52,187 bases of DNA from an uncultured Sediminicola sp. (GTDB lineage: Bacteria > Bacteroidota > Bacteroidia > Flavobacteriales > Flavobacteriaceae): positions 1-52,187 of the forward strand of contig CALHVB010000018.1 of assembly GCA_938039345.1 (NCBI GenBank). Reading direction: 5' to 3'. The notes under the pieces are model-generated. The model ran no database searches and was not told where the DNA came from. It saw nothing but the letters and a program-made list of their open reading frames with translations. Position numbers and translations under genes: made by a program. This document shows, piece by piece, positions 15,563-25,476 of this stretch. The stretch's first letter is position 1; the number at the start of each line of letters is the position of its first letter.

Positions 15563-16833
15563 TAAATATATGCTGCTAGTTGTCTGGCGAGTTCCCTCCT
15601 ACTATACTTCTCTATATTGGTTGAAGAAATACTCAATTCTTTATTCTGATAGGCTTTAAACCAATCTAAAAGTACATTTTTTATATCAGTTTTAGCGCTA
15701 TAATCAAAAATTGCACCTGCGTTTACCTCTTTTACAATAGCTGCTACTTCCCAATTTTTAGGCCCTACGCCCAAAATAGGACGCTTGGCATTCATATACT
15801 CAAACAACTTTCCTGGAATTATCCCTTTGGTTTCTTCTGCATTAATTTCTGCTAAAAGTAAAACTTGCGAGCTTTGTTGGTATACAATAGCTTTTTCATG
15901 AGAAACATAGCCAATAAGCTCTATATAAGCTTCTAAATTATACTCGTGTAAAGTTGCCAATACATCCTTACTAACCACTCCTATAAATTGTAGTTTTAGG
16001 CTGCTCTTAAAATCTTCATTTTCTTGTAGCAATTCTTTTAAAACTTGCCATAAATTTTTAGGGTTACGCCCTGTTAATAAAGAACCTATATGAGAAATCG
16101 TAAATTTTGTATCTAAAGATGTAATTACTTCTTTTTCAACATCATATCCATTTGTTAGTACTATAATAGGCTTTTTTCTGATTTTTATAAACTCTTCTTT
16201 TGTTATTGTACTTGTTACAATGAGTTTATCTGCATTATTTAGTACCAACGACTCTAAAGCTTTATGTTTTTTAGCTGATGCTTTGCTAAGTTTTAATTTT
16301 TTATGATATCCTATAGATGTCCACGGGTCTCTAAAATCTGCTAACCATTGTACTTTTAATTTTTCTTTAAGTTGACACCCTATTAAATGCACACTATGTG
16401 GCGGACCTGTAGTTATAATTGTATCTATACTTTCTTTAACAAGGATATTTGAAAGAAATTTAACCGATGGTTTTATCCAAAATTTACGAGCATCTGGAAT
16501 AAAAAAATTACCCCTAATCCATAATAATATTTTCTCTATAAATGATTGTTCTTTCGTTTCTATAATACCAGAACTTATACGTTTTGTTTTTTTAGAAGAA
16601 AGTAAACTTGCAAAACGGTAAGGTTCAAAAATAGGCTGCTTATATATTTTTATATCCTTAGGAATATCTGCTAACAAAGAATGGTCTTGCATAGGATATT
16701 CAGGGTTTTCAGGAATATAAACAATAGGCTCTATATTAAAATCGCTAAGGTATTTTACAAATTTTAACCATCGCTGTACTCCGGGTCCTCCTGCTGGTGG
16801 CCAATAATACGTAATGATAAGTACCTTTTTCAT
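15562..16833 (-). CDS. Family 4-type glycosyltransferase
   Basis: 423 aa, GT-B fold. The N-terminal donor-site loop is YYWPPAGGPGVQRWLKFVKYL. The middle has FRDPWTSIGY, the C-terminal domain has SHIGSLLTGRNPKNLWQVL, and the sugar-nucleotide region has ETKGIIPGKLFEYMNAKRPILGVGP with the E-x7-E type motif. It probably adds a sugar to a lipid-linked glycan at the inner face of the membrane. TAATG overlaps join it to the genes on both sides. Confidence 0.92.
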   Translation of the reverse strand: MKKVLIITYYWPPAGGPGVQRWLKFVKYLSDFNIEPIVYIPENPEYPMQDHSLLADIPKDIKIYKQPIFEPYRFASLLSSKKTKRISSGIIETKEQSFIEKILLWIRGNFFIPDARKFWIKPSVKFLSNILVKESIDTIITTGPPHSVHLIGCQLKEKLKVQWLADFRDPWTSIGYHKKLKLSKASAKKHKALESLVLNNADKLIVTSTITKEEFIKIRKKPIIVLTNGYDVEKEVITSLDTKFTISHIGSLLTGRNPKNLWQVLKELLQENEDFKSSLKLQFIGVVSKDVLATLHEYNLEAYIELIGYVSHEKAIVYQQSSQVLLLAEINAEETKGIIPGKLFEYMNAKRPILGVGPKNWEVAAIVKEVNAGAIFDYSAKTDIKNVLLDWFKAYQNKELSISSTNIEKYSRRELARQLAAYI

Positions 16834-19268
16834 TAAGCGGTTTCTTTTGCTTTAATAGGCCTAAAATACGTCATTATTCCTCCTAGAATTATTAGTCCTA
16901 ATAATATTGAGGCTGCAAATGAAATTTCGCTCCCTTTAACAACTACCCTAGGCTCAAATTTAAATTCAATTTTATGAGTACCAGCCGGAACATTTAATGC
17001 TCTCAATACATAATTTACTTTAAAATGGTCTGTTAACTTACCATCTATATAAGCATTCCATCCATTTTTATAATATACTTCAGAAAAAACAGCTACACCA
17101 TCATTTGTATTTGTTGCCTTATAAGTTAAATGATTAGGCTCATATGATGTTAATGCTATTGTTGCTGTAGTATCTTTTTGATATTGAAACTTATTTAAAT
17201 TAGTAAACATTGCTGTGTTTACAACAGCGTCATTTTTTTCATCTAAATCTTTTAATGATAGTATTTCTTCATTTGCACTTGTAACCTGATGCAAATTGTT
17301 AACAAACCAAGCATTTCCGTTAGCATTAGGATTAGTGGCTGGGTATGGTTTACCATCTTCATCTTGTTGAATTACATACTTTACATTCAACATATTTAAA
17401 ACACCTACGTTATTTTCGTAAATGTGATAATCAAATAAATCTTGTATCCCCGATGGTTTTGCTGCATGGTAACCACCTATAGACTGGTGAAAATAAGAAG
17501 TACTAGCACCATTTAACCCTTCTGCTGGGTTATAGACTCTAAAAATACTTTTATCTTTTCTTATTTGCTTATCTACTGCCGATTCTTGAAAAGGCTGATT
17601 TACTCTACGTTGTGAAACAAAATTATCATTATTTACATAACGTAAATCTACCCCAACTAAATCAACAATCATTAAAAGGCCCAGTCCAATAATTGCTAAA
17701 TTTTTGCTTACTTTCTCTTTTATAAAAAGCCATATTACAGCAGCTGTTATTAAAATATAAATAAGAGAACGAATTATATCATTTGTATACACACTTTCCC
17801 TGTCTAGCTGTATCATAGCTAAAACTTCATTCCCGAAATATTTTTCATAGGTAGCATCATTAGCTCCTTCAAAATAAAACATTCCTTTAGTAAGTAATAA
17901 TAGAATACACACTCCTAGAGTTATAGAAGCACTTATTATTAATGCATTTATTTTTTTAGTTGTAGAACTAGTAGCTTTAAAAAGTTCTATTAAAGCTAAT
18001 ATGGCTAAAATTGGCACACATAATTCTAATATTACTTGTATTGATGATACTGCTCTAAATTTATTGTATAGCGGAAAATAGTCTATCATAAAATCTGTAA
18101 GCAAACTAAAATTCTTTCCCCAAGATAAAATCAAAGACAATATGGATCCTCCTAAGAGCCACCATTTATTTTTTCCGGGCACTAGAAACAAACCTAAAAA
18201 GAATAAAAAGAAAACTACGACACCTACATAAGCTGGTGCAGATGTTCCTGGTTGTGGCCCCCAATACAAAGGCAACTCACTAGCAAAATCTAATGCCTGA
18301 CTTCTTGATACGCCTTGTTCTGTAAGGTATTGATAGGCTTTAGAGTCTTTCCCTAAATTCTCTTTATTAGACCCTCCAAATAACCTTGGTATAAATAAAT
18401 TTAAAGATTCTAGTTTCCCATAACTCCATCCTGTAATATATTCTTTATCTAAACCTTCCGTTAGCTCTTTAGGAGAACCGTCTGGCTTTATAGTTAGTTG
18501 AGATTTTCCTCTGGTACTCCAATCTGCATATTCTTTTGTAGCCATTAAACTGGTTGTATTTGTTGCTATACCCAGTATAACCGCCAATAACAACAAACCA
18601 ACAGATTTAAAATAATGTTTTAATGTTTTCTTTAGTATTGCATCTACCAAATACGTAACACCCAATATCAATACTAAAAGCATAAAATAGTACGTCATTT
18701 GAAAATGATTCGCAACTATTTCTAAAGCCATTGCTATAGCTGTTAAAATAAATCCGCCAATATATTTTTTACGAAATACTAAAATAATACCACCTAAAAG
18801 CATAGGAAGATAACCCAATGCGTGCGCTTTTGCATTATGCCCAACTCCTAAAATAATAATTAGGTAGGTAGAAAAACCAAAAGTTAATGCGCCTATAGCT
18901 GCTAATTTAAAATCTACTTTTAAACAGCATAATAAAATATAAAAACCAAGGAAATAAAGAAATAAGTAATCGGCTGGCCTAGGTAAAAAACGAATAATTT
19001 TATCTATTTTTTTTACGTAATTATGAGGGTAGTTAGCTCCTAATTGGTAGGTAGGCATACCACCAAAAGCACTATTTGTCCAGTAAGGTTCTTCTCCCGT
19101 TTTTTTCTTAAAATCGGTTTGCTCTTTAGCCATTCCTCTATACTGAGCAATATCTGACTGAAATATCTTTTTACCTTGCAATACTGGGCTAAAATAGGCC
19201 AGTGCAGCTATAATAAAAAGTGCAATAACAAAAAAATGGCTAAACAATGCCTTAATAGTGGTTTTCAT
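16833..19268 (-). CDS. YfhO family membrane protein
   Basis: 811 aa with about 12 membrane segments in the first 560 residues, a soluble C-terminal part (about residues 560-780) and a last membrane helix. Motifs at the start (YFSPVLQGKKIFQSDIAQYRGM) and late (YKNGWNAYIDGK) are typical of YfhO. The family is a GT-C-like polytopic group; the Gram-positive members glycosylate lipoteichoic acid. In Bacteroidota it is found with cell-surface glycan genes, as here. It is the first gene of the operon YfhO-GT4-flippase. Confidence 0.92.
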   Translation of the reverse strand: MKTTIKALFSHFFVIALFIIAALAYFSPVLQGKKIFQSDIAQYRGMAKEQTDFKKKTGEEPYWTNSAFGGMPTYQLGANYPHNYVKKIDKIIRFLPRPADYLFLYFLGFYILLCCLKVDFKLAAIGALTFGFSTYLIIILGVGHNAKAHALGYLPMLLGGIILVFRKKYIGGFILTAIAMALEIVANHFQMTYYFMLLVLILGVTYLVDAILKKTLKHYFKSVGLLLLAVILGIATNTTSLMATKEYADWSTRGKSQLTIKPDGSPKELTEGLDKEYITGWSYGKLESLNLFIPRLFGGSNKENLGKDSKAYQYLTEQGVSRSQALDFASELPLYWGPQPGTSAPAYVGVVVFFLFFLGLFLVPGKNKWWLLGGSILSLILSWGKNFSLLTDFMIDYFPLYNKFRAVSSIQVILELCVPILAILALIELFKATSSTTKKINALIISASITLGVCILLLLTKGMFYFEGANDATYEKYFGNEVLAMIQLDRESVYTNDIIRSLIYILITAAVIWLFIKEKVSKNLAIIGLGLLMIVDLVGVDLRYVNNDNFVSQRRVNQPFQESAVDKQIRKDKSIFRVYNPAEGLNGASTSYFHQSIGGYHAAKPSGIQDLFDYHIYENNVGVLNMLNVKYVIQQDEDGKPYPATNPNANGNAWFVNNLHQVTSANEEILSLKDLDEKNDAVVNTAMFTNLNKFQYQKDTTATIALTSYEPNHLTYKATNTNDGVAVFSEVYYKNGWNAYIDGKLTDHFKVNYVLRALNVPAGTHKIEFKFEPRVVVKGSEISFAASILLGLIILGGIMTYFRPIKAKETA

Positions 19269-19350
19269 GGTGTGGTTATATTGTAAACTATATGTGTTTT
19301 AAAATAAAAAAACTGAAAGTCAACTATTTAAAACAAAAAATCTATAATTA

Positions 19351-19614
19351 TTATTCTATTTCCTCAAAATCTATATAGTCTCCTACTACCTTAGATGAGT
19401 TTCTTTTTTTATTAGGCTTATCCTCTATAATAACATCGCCCTCATTAGTTTGCCTACTTGGTTGTTGATGAGAAAAATCACCAAACTTTTCTTTAAAATG
19501 ATTTTCTGCTTTTTTAGAAGTATACTTAATTAATTGAGGCGCAAAATACTTTACTAATATTTTTAACAAATAATATACTAAAAGTAATATTAAAATCGTT
19601 TTTAAAAAACCCAT
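19351..19614 (-). CDS. DUF4834 small membrane protein
   Basis: 87 aa with one N-terminal membrane helix (residues 3-22, FLKTILILLLVYYLLKILVK) and a charged cytoplasmic tail ending GDYIDFEEIE. This is the DUF4834 family of Bacteroidota, function unknown. It lies 82 bases upstream of the YfhO start on the same strand and may be co-transcribed. Confidence 0.85.
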   Translation of the reverse strand: MGFLKTILILLLVYYLLKILVKYFAPQLIKYTSKKAENHFKEKFGDFSHQQPSRQTNEGDVIIEDKPNKKRNSSKVVGDYIDFEEIE

Positions 19615-19720
19615 ATTCTTTTCAAAAAATTTATATCAAAAATACAATTCTAACGTTGTATAAAAAGAGCAAATGTCATAAAATAATACTAAAATGCAAC
19701 TTTTGGGTAATCTAGTACTT

Positions 19721-20800
19721 ATGAAATATATAAAATCGATAATTCTTATTCTTCTATTCTTTGTCACTTCTTTAAGCTTTTCTCAATATACAGATGTTAT
19801 TAATTCTAACCGACCAGGACAAACAGTTAGTGCCTATGCAGTTGGTAAAAATGTAATACAAGGAGAATTTGGTATTGCTTACGACAGACAAAAACACGAT
19901 ATTTTAAATACAGAATCTACGCTAATGGGCTTAGATGTTTCTTTACGATATGGTTTATTGTTTGAGCAATTAGAAATTAACTGGGAAGCATCGTATACAA
20001 ATAACAGTACTACTTTTACTAACGGTATTGATGCTAAAGTTAAGGGAACAGATTTTTCTAGAAATAGATTAGGATTAAAATATTTAGTATACGATCCTTT
20101 TAAAAATTCGGAAAAAAATAAGCCTAATTTATATAGCTGGAGGGCAAACCATAAATTTCAATGGAAAAATCTTTTACCCGCAGTTTCTATATACGCAGGA
20201 GCAAATTTTGTTTTAGGAGACAATCCCTTTTTTATTGGTGATCCTACTATATCTCCTAGAGTTATGATAGCTACACAAAGTAGATTAACCCCTAGAATGG
20301 TTTTAATATCTAATATTGCTTATGATAGAATAGGAAGTGATTTTCCTGAAAAAAGTTATATTGTATCTGTAAGCCATGCATTAAGAAATCCAAAATGGAG
20401 TGTTTTTCTAGAAAATCAAGGTATACAAAGTGATCGTTATTCTGATTTAATTTTTAGAACAGGTACCGCATACTTATTTAATGAAAATTTTCAGGTAGAC
20501 TTTAATATAGGAACCAATACTAAAAACACCCCTTCCAGAGTTTTTGCAACTGTAGGAGCTTCTTATAGAATAGACAAACACAAAGACAAAATAATTGCTA
20601 TTGAAGACCAAAAAGCGAATGAAAATGGTGGTGCTGCTATTAAGAAAAATAGCATGAAAAAGAAAAAAAGAAAGAAAAAATCTAGCTTTGGTGATGGTGC
20701 AGAAGATGTTGATTTAGGTCCTACTAAAAAACAACTAAAAAAGGCGAAGAAGAAAGTAAAAAAAGAAGGTAAACAAGGTACTGGTGTTATCGATTTTTAA
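19721..20800 (+). CDS. Outer-membrane beta-barrel protein with lysine-rich tail
   Basis: I use the ATG at 19721, which begins a proper signal peptide (MKYIKSIILILLFFVTSLSFS-Q); the frame opens nine codons earlier but those residues spoil the signal. The mature part starts with TDVINSNRPGQTVSAYAVGKNVIQGEFGI and consists of alternating strands (about residues 30-280), as in the phenol-degradation MetA-like 'transporter' barrels of Bacteroidota. An unusual extension of about 75 residues follows, very rich in Lys (MKKKKRKKKSS, KKQLKKAKKKVKKEGK), ending GTGVIDF. A tail after the last barrel strand would be expected to hang in the periplasm. Confidence 0.8.
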   Translation: MKYIKSIILILLFFVTSLSFSQYTDVINSNRPGQTVSAYAVGKNVIQGEFGIAYDRQKHDILNTESTLMGLDVSLRYGLLFEQLEINWEASYTNNSTTFTNGIDAKVKGTDFSRNRLGLKYLVYDPFKNSEKNKPNLYSWRANHKFQWKNLLPAVSIYAGANFVLGDNPFFIGDPTISPRVMIATQSRLTPRMVLISNIAYDRIGSDFPEKSYIVSVSHALRNPKWSVFLENQGIQSDRYSDLIFRTGTAYLFNENFQVDFNIGTNTKNTPSRVFATVGASYRIDKHKDKIIAIEDQKANENGGAAIKKNSMKKKKRKKKSSFGDGAEDVDLGPTKKQLKKAKKKVKKEGKQGTGVIDF

Positions 20801-20835
20801 TTTTTAGAAATTTAAATCTTGTTTCTTGTTTTATA

Positions 20836-20869
20836 CTATGGTTAATATTACTAATATTGTTAACCATAG
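20836..20869 (+). promoter_or_regulatory. 34-bp near-perfect inverted repeat before the GNAT gene
   Basis: Arms CTATGGTTAA (20836-20845) and TTAACCATAG (20860-20869) enclose a second palindrome, AATATTA-C-TAATATT. Together they form a 34-base hairpin with one bulge. It ends 12 bases before the ATG at 20882 and has no T tract, so it is not an ordinary terminator. It may be an operator or an mRNA structure controlling translation. Confidence 0.5.
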
Positions 20870-20881
20870 AAATAGAATACT

Positions 20882-22000
20882 ATGATTACCATTAAAGAAG
20901 CTACTACAAAATCCGATTTAAAAACCTTTGTTAAATTTCCTTTTTCGCTATATAAAAACAACCCTAATTGGGTTCCTCCTATTATTAATGATGAACTAGA
21001 AACATTTAATAAAGACAAAAATCCTGTTTTTAAAGATGCCGATGCTTGGTTTTTTCTGGCATATAAAGGAAATAAAATTGTAGGTCGTATTGTTGCCATG
21101 ATCAATTGGATTGAAATTAATCACCAAAAAGTAAAAAAAATGCGTTTTGGTTGGTTCGATTTTATTGATGATAAAAATGTTAGTGAAGCCTTATTAGAAA
21201 AGGTTGCTGAAATTGGCAAGAAAAATCAATTAGAATATATGGAAGGGCCTGTTGGTTTTTCCAATTTAGATAAAGTAGGCGTACTTACCGAAGGCTTTGA
21301 GCATAGAGGAAATATGATAACTTGGTATAACGACCCCTATTACGCCAATCATTATGAGAGTTTTGGCTTCGTAAAAGAAAAAGGATATGAAGAAAACAAA
21401 TTCCCTTTTGCAAATGCTAAGCCAGAGTTTTTTGAGAAAGTAAATACGCTTGTAAAAAAACGATATGGTGTAAAACCCATCAATTTTACAAAAACGAAAG
21501 AAGTAATGCCTTTGGCAGACAAAATGTTCGATTTATTTAATGAGTCTTACGCTTCTTTAGCTTCTTTTGTACCTATAACAGACATTCAGAAAGAATATTT
21601 TAAGAAAAAATATATCAGCTTTATTAACCCTGAATATATTAAGTTTATTGTTGATAAAGACGATAAGCTAATTGCTTTTGGTATTGTTATGCCTTCTTTT
21701 GCTGATGCTTTACAAAAAGCGAAAGGAAAACTGTTCCCTTTTGGTATTTACCATATGCTACAAGCAAGAAAAAATAGTAAAGATGTTATTTTCTATTTAA
21801 TTGGAGTACATCCAGAATACCAAAACAAAGGTGTTACTGCTGTTATGTTTTATGAATATTACAAAACTTTTACTGAAAAAGGGGTTAATTACTGCTTTAG
21901 AACGCCAGAGTTAGAAGAAAATATTGCTATTAAGCAAATTTGGAAACATTTTGACCCTGAAGTATATAAAAAACGAAGAACTTACCGTAAAGACTTATAA
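20882..22000 (+). CDS. Large GNAT-like N-acetyltransferase
   Basis: 372 aa. It starts MITIKEATTKSDLKTFVKFPFSLYKNNPNWVPPI, a signature of a widespread GNAT-related family sometimes mislabelled 'GTP cyclohydrolase'. The C-terminal half carries the acetyl-CoA-binding type segment (YLIGVHPEYQNKGVTAVMFYEYYKTF, with Q-N-K-G-V standing for Q/R-x-x-G-x). The N-terminal half resembles a degenerate first GNAT domain, so this is probably a tandem-domain protein. The substrate is unknown. It ends directly at a strong terminator. Confidence 0.85.
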   Translation: MITIKEATTKSDLKTFVKFPFSLYKNNPNWVPPIINDELETFNKDKNPVFKDADAWFFLAYKGNKIVGRIVAMINWIEINHQKVKKMRFGWFDFIDDKNVSEALLEKVAEIGKKNQLEYMEGPVGFSNLDKVGVLTEGFEHRGNMITWYNDPYYANHYESFGFVKEKGYEENKFPFANAKPEFFEKVNTLVKKRYGVKPINFTKTKEVMPLADKMFDLFNESYASLASFVPITDIQKEYFKKKYISFINPEYIKFIVDKDDKLIAFGIVMPSFADALQKAKGKLFPFGIYHMLQARKNSKDVIFYLIGVHPEYQNKGVTAVMFYEYYKTFTEKGVNYCFRTPELEENIAIKQIWKHFDPEVYKKRRTYRKDL

Positions 22001-22001
22001 A

Positions 22002-22034
22002 AAAACCTCGGAGCATACCTCCGAGGTTTTCTTT
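22002..22034. terminator. Bidirectional terminator
   Basis: AAAACCTCGGAG / CTCCGAGGTTTT stem (12 bp, loop CATAC, 22002-22030) with T tracts in both directions. It separates the GNAT gene from the catabolic operon that ends at 22057. Confidence 0.93.
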
Positions 22035-22056
22035 TAAATTTTTAATTGACAGTTCT

Positions 22057-23514
22057 CTATTCTGAATAGTCCATATATATGGTTCTTTTTTGTAAATGGT
22101 CTTCTATACCATAAACTCCATCTTCACCACCTACTCCAGATGTTTTGTGCCCAGAGTGGTATCCTTGTATATAACCTACAATATGCTTATTAATAAATAT
22201 AGTTCCTACTTGTAGCTGGTCTATTGCTTTTTGGTGTCGTTTATAATCGTTTGTATACAAATAAGCAGACAAACCTTCTTCTCTTGCATTAGAATAAGCC
22301 ATAGCCTCTTCAAAACCAGAAACTTTCATTATGGGTAATACAGGCGCAAATAACTCGTGCTTGGTGGTTGCATCTCCGTTTTTAACATTAGTTAAAACTG
22401 TTGGCTCGTACCAATTTCCATTTTCAAATATCTCTCCATCTGGGCGCTTACCTCCTAAAACCAATTCTGCTCCTTCAGCTATATTATCCTTTACCAACTG
22501 ATCTACTCTATCCAAACCTTGTCTACTTACATTAGGCCCCATATTAGTGTTAGAGTCAAACGGGTTACCCGTTTTTATTTGTTGTACTCGTTTTATTAAT
22601 TTATCGATAAACTCGTCTGCCACCTTCTCATCTACCATTACCATTTCATTACAAATACATACCTGTCCACAGTTAGCGTATCTAGAAATTACGGCAGATT
22701 CTACCGCTTTATCTATATCAGCATCGTCGCAAACAATAAATGGTGCTTTACCTCCTAATTCTAAAATTAATCCTGTAATATTATTTGCACTTGCACGGTA
22801 CATAGCTCTACCAGCATTTGTACTACCCGTTAAGCTAATTAATTTGGTAATAGGACTTTCTACTAACAACGAGGCAGCCGCAGCGCTTTTAGTAGCAACC
22901 ATATTAACTACACCATTAGGCAAACCAGCATTTGCTACTAAACGACAAAATTCTGATGCCGTAGTTGGTGTTAATTCATGTGGTTTTATAATAATTGTAT
23001 TTCCTGTTGCCAAAGCAGGTCCTAATTTACGACCTATTAAAGCTAATGGGTAATTATAAGCACACAAAGCTACCATAACCCCATAAGGAACCTTATATAT
23101 TGTTAGCCTTTCATTTACATTATCTGATGGAAAAACTGCCCCTTGTATTCTTCTTGCTGCTTCTGCTGCATAGGTCATATAACGAACAGTATCATCTACC
23201 TCTCCTAAAGCTTCGGTATATGTTTTTCCTTGCTCCAAAACTAAAAGCTTAGCAAAGTGTTCTCTTTCTAATTTTAAGCGATCACTAATTGCATAAATAT
23301 AATTTGCACGAGTTTGTGCTGGTAATAACTGCCACGATAATTGTGCTTTTTCTGAAGTTTCTAAAGCATATTGAACATCATCTGCATTACATGCGGTTAC
23401 GGTAGCGAAAACTTCGTTATTTGCTGGGTTTTGAACATCAATCGCTTCTCTTTTTGAAGCATCTAACCATTCACCATTTATATAACAGCCATAATTTTTA
23501 ATTTCTTGACTCAT
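22057..23514 (-). CDS. NAD-dependent aldehyde dehydrogenase (AldA-like)
   Basis: 485 aa, ALDH superfamily. Visible residues: oxyanion Asn154 (AYNYP), the NAD-binding segment [13 protein letters not shown], general base E252 (LELGGKAP) and nucleophile C286 (CGQVC). The C-terminus ([27 protein letters not shown]) is closest in memory to E. coli lactaldehyde dehydrogenase AldA, so it probably oxidises a short hydroxy- or semialdehyde to the acid. It is the last gene of the five-gene operon starting at 27772 (19-base gap) and would supply an acid for CoA transfer or oxidise a cleavage product. Confidence 0.93.
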   Translation of the reverse strand: MSQEIKNYGCYINGEWLDASKREAIDVQNPANNEVFATVTACNADDVQYALETSEKAQLSWQLLPAQTRANYIYAISDRLKLEREHFAKLLVLEQGKTYTEALGEVDDTVRYMTYAAEAARRIQGAVFPSDNVNERLTIYKVPYGVMVALCAYNYPLALIGRKLGPALATGNTIIIKPHELTPTTASEFCRLVANAGLPNGVVNMVATKSAAAASLLVESPITKLISLTGSTNAGRAMYRASANNITGLILELGGKAPFIVCDDADIDKAVESAVISRYANCGQVCICNEMVMVDEKVADEFIDKLIKRVQQIKTGNPFDSNTNMGPNVSRQGLDRVDQLVKDNIAEGAELVLGGKRPDGEIFENGNWYEPTVLTNVKNGDATTKHELFAPVLPIMKVSGFEEAMAYSNAREEGLSAYLYTNDYKRHQKAIDQLQVGTIFINKHIVGYIQGYHSGHKTSGVGGEDGVYGIEDHLQKRTIYMDYSE

Positions 23515-23533
23515 ATATTACTTTTTAAATTTC

Positions 23534-24316
23534 TTATTTATAATTAGGTGTTCTCTTTTCTACAAAAGCAGTAAAACCTTCTTTTGCATCAGGAGTATCA
23601 TACAAAGTATTCACCAATTCTGTTTCTAAATCTAACGATTCCTGCAATTTTAAGCCTTTATGTTGTTGTACATACTTTTTAATTGCACTCATAGCTTCCC
23701 CTGCTCCTTTTGCTAAATTATTTGCATAATCCTTAACCTCTTTCTCAAATGATTCTTGATCATAAAGCTGATTAAACAAACCATAATCATAGGCTTTCTG
23801 TGGAGAAATATTATTTCCTGTTACTAGTAACTCCATAGCCCTACTTGCCCCAATTAAATCTATTAAACGAGGAGTACCACCATTTCCTGGCATTAATCCT
23901 AATTTTACTTCTGGCAAGCCAACCAAATAATTTCCTTTACTAGCTAATCGTATATCGCAAGCCATAATCATTTCTAAACCTCCTCCTAAAACGTGCCCGC
24001 TAATGGCGGCTAATACTATTTTGCTACTAGAAACTATAGCATTTGTAAGCTCGCGAGCTGCTTTTACCATTTCTGTATTCTGCGCTGTTGTATTGGTGCT
24101 AAATATTTTTATATCTGCCCCTGCACAAAAGAAATTTTCTGAAGTACTATTTATTAATATAACTTTTATAGTAGTATCTGCACTAAGGTTATTTATAGTT
24201 TTACTAATTAATTTTAAAAAATCATAATAGTAACTATTAGCAGGTGGCCTATTTAAACTAATAGTGGCCACGCTACTTTCTTTTTTTATTATTAAAAATG
24301 TTGATACATCACTCAT
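23534..24316 (-). CDS. Enoyl-CoA hydratase/isomerase (crotonase family)
   Basis: 260 aa. The crotonase core is clear: oxyanion-hole segments CAGADIK (about 64-70) and ISGHVLGGGLEM (about 105-116), and both hydratase glutamates in place (E115 in GGGLEM and E136 in LPEVKLGLMPG). Two glutamates argue for a true syn-hydratase or retro-aldol member rather than a one-Glu isomerase. It is co-transcribed with the CoA-transferases (six-base gap), so it most likely hydrates an unsaturated acyl-CoA made by them. Confidence 0.92.
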   Translation of the reverse strand: MSDVSTFLIIKKESSVATISLNRPPANSYYYDFLKLISKTINNLSADTTIKVILINSTSENFFCAGADIKIFSTNTTAQNTEMVKAARELTNAIVSSSKIVLAAISGHVLGGGLEMIMACDIRLASKGNYLVGLPEVKLGLMPGNGGTPRLIDLIGASRAMELLVTGNNISPQKAYDYGLFNQLYDQESFEKEVKDYANNLAKGAGEAMSAIKKYVQQHKGLKLQESLDLETELVNTLYDTPDAKEGFTAFVEKRTPNYK

Positions 24317-24322
24317 AAAACC

Positions 24323-25474
24323 CTAATTACTACTATAAAATTCTTGATTAATTGCTTCTGTATGCTCTCCTAATTTTGGCGTTCCAATTTCAGATGTTAA
24401 CCAAGCTCCATTTACCTGTATTGGGCAACGAGTTGTTTTAAAAGTATAACCATCACTCATGTTTACTTCTTGTATCATCTCTAAAATTTTAAAAGCTTCT
24501 TTATCAAACAAAGTTTTCCAATCCATTATCTCTGCACACCAAATATCCGCAGGTTCCAAAATATACAACCAATATTTTGTTTCTTTCTGTTTTAAATGAT
24601 TGGCTAAAATATTTTTTATCTCATCTCGTTTTGTAAACCAACTTTCTGGCTCGGGATAATTTGTTAATTCTAAACAACCCAACAACTCCCCTAAAAACGG
24701 AATAGACCCCATGGCTAAAGCAATATTTCCATTTTTTGTGGCATATATACCATAAGGCGCTCCCAAATATGCATGAGCAGAATTTGTTTTTGGTCTTACA
24801 GTGAGTGCTCCTCCGTCTCTAAAAAAACAAGTTACAGATTCAAACTGATATTCTAAAGCAGATTCTAACATACTTACTGCTACACTACCACCAATACCTT
24901 TTATTTGTTTTCTATACAAACAGGCTAATATTCCTTGGGTTAGGTGTGCTCCAGATAAAATATCTACTACAGCTAAACCAATAGGTACAGGTCCTGCTCC
25001 TTCATTACCATTTAATTGTGTAAGTCCAGATACAGATTGTATTAATAAGTCTAATCCAGGCTTGTTTTTCCATATGCCTTCTTTCCCATAACCCGATAAT
25101 TCTGCATAAATAATTCCTGAATTTATAGATTGAATAGTTTTTTGGTCTATTCCTAATTTTTCTACAACACCAGGTCTATAATTATGTATTAATACATCTG
25201 CCTTTTCTATAAGTTTATATACTTTTTTTCGTGCTTCAGGAGATTTCATATCAGCAACATAACTCTCCTTATTCCTATTGATGGCATGAAACATAGAGGA
25301 CTCTCCGTTCATAACTACATTAGAACAATAAAGCTTTCTACAACTGTCTCCTATTATTGGTTTTTCTATCTTAATAACTCTAGCTCCTAAATCTGCTAAC
25401 CGCAAACTTGCTGAGGGTCCCGATAAATACTGACTAAAATCTATAACTAGCATTCCTTCTAGTGGTTTTTCCAT
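24323..25474 (-). CDS. Type III (CaiB/BaiF) CoA-transferase, subunit 1
   Basis: 383 aa. It starts KPLEGMLVIDFSQYLSGPSASLRLADLGARVIKIE, the family signature, and carries the catalytic aspartate D171 (AVVDILSGAHL), aligned by eye with Asp169 of formyl-CoA transferase. The family moves CoA between carboxylic acids via an aspartyl-anhydride/thioester. It begins two bases after the stop of the neighbouring paralogue. Tandem CaiB genes often make heteromeric enzymes, as in benzylsuccinate and succinyl-CoA:malate CoA-transferases. Acid substrate unknown. Confidence 0.92.
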   Translation of the reverse strand: MEKPLEGMLVIDFSQYLSGPSASLRLADLGARVIKIEKPIIGDSCRKLYCSNVVMNGESSMFHAINRNKESYVADMKSPEARKKVYKLIEKADVLIHNYRPGVVEKLGIDQKTIQSINSGIIYAELSGYGKEGIWKNKPGLDLLIQSVSGLTQLNGNEGAGPVPIGLAVVDILSGAHLTQGILACLYRKQIKGIGGSVAVSMLESALEYQFESVTCFFRDGGALTVRPKTNSAHAYLGAPYGIYATKNGNIALAMGSIPFLGELLGCLELTNYPEPESWFTKRDEIKNILANHLKQKETKYWLYILEPADIWCAEIMDWKTLFDKEAFKILEMIQEVNMSDGYTFKTTRCPIQVNGAWLTSEIGTPKLGEHTEAINQEFYSSN

Positions 25475-25476
25475 GC

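Noticed and set aside
22547..23053. Plus-strand ORF of 168 codons inside the aldehyde dehydrogenase gene
   Set aside because: A shadow of a gene with all catalytic motifs; the shadow protein has no recognisable features.
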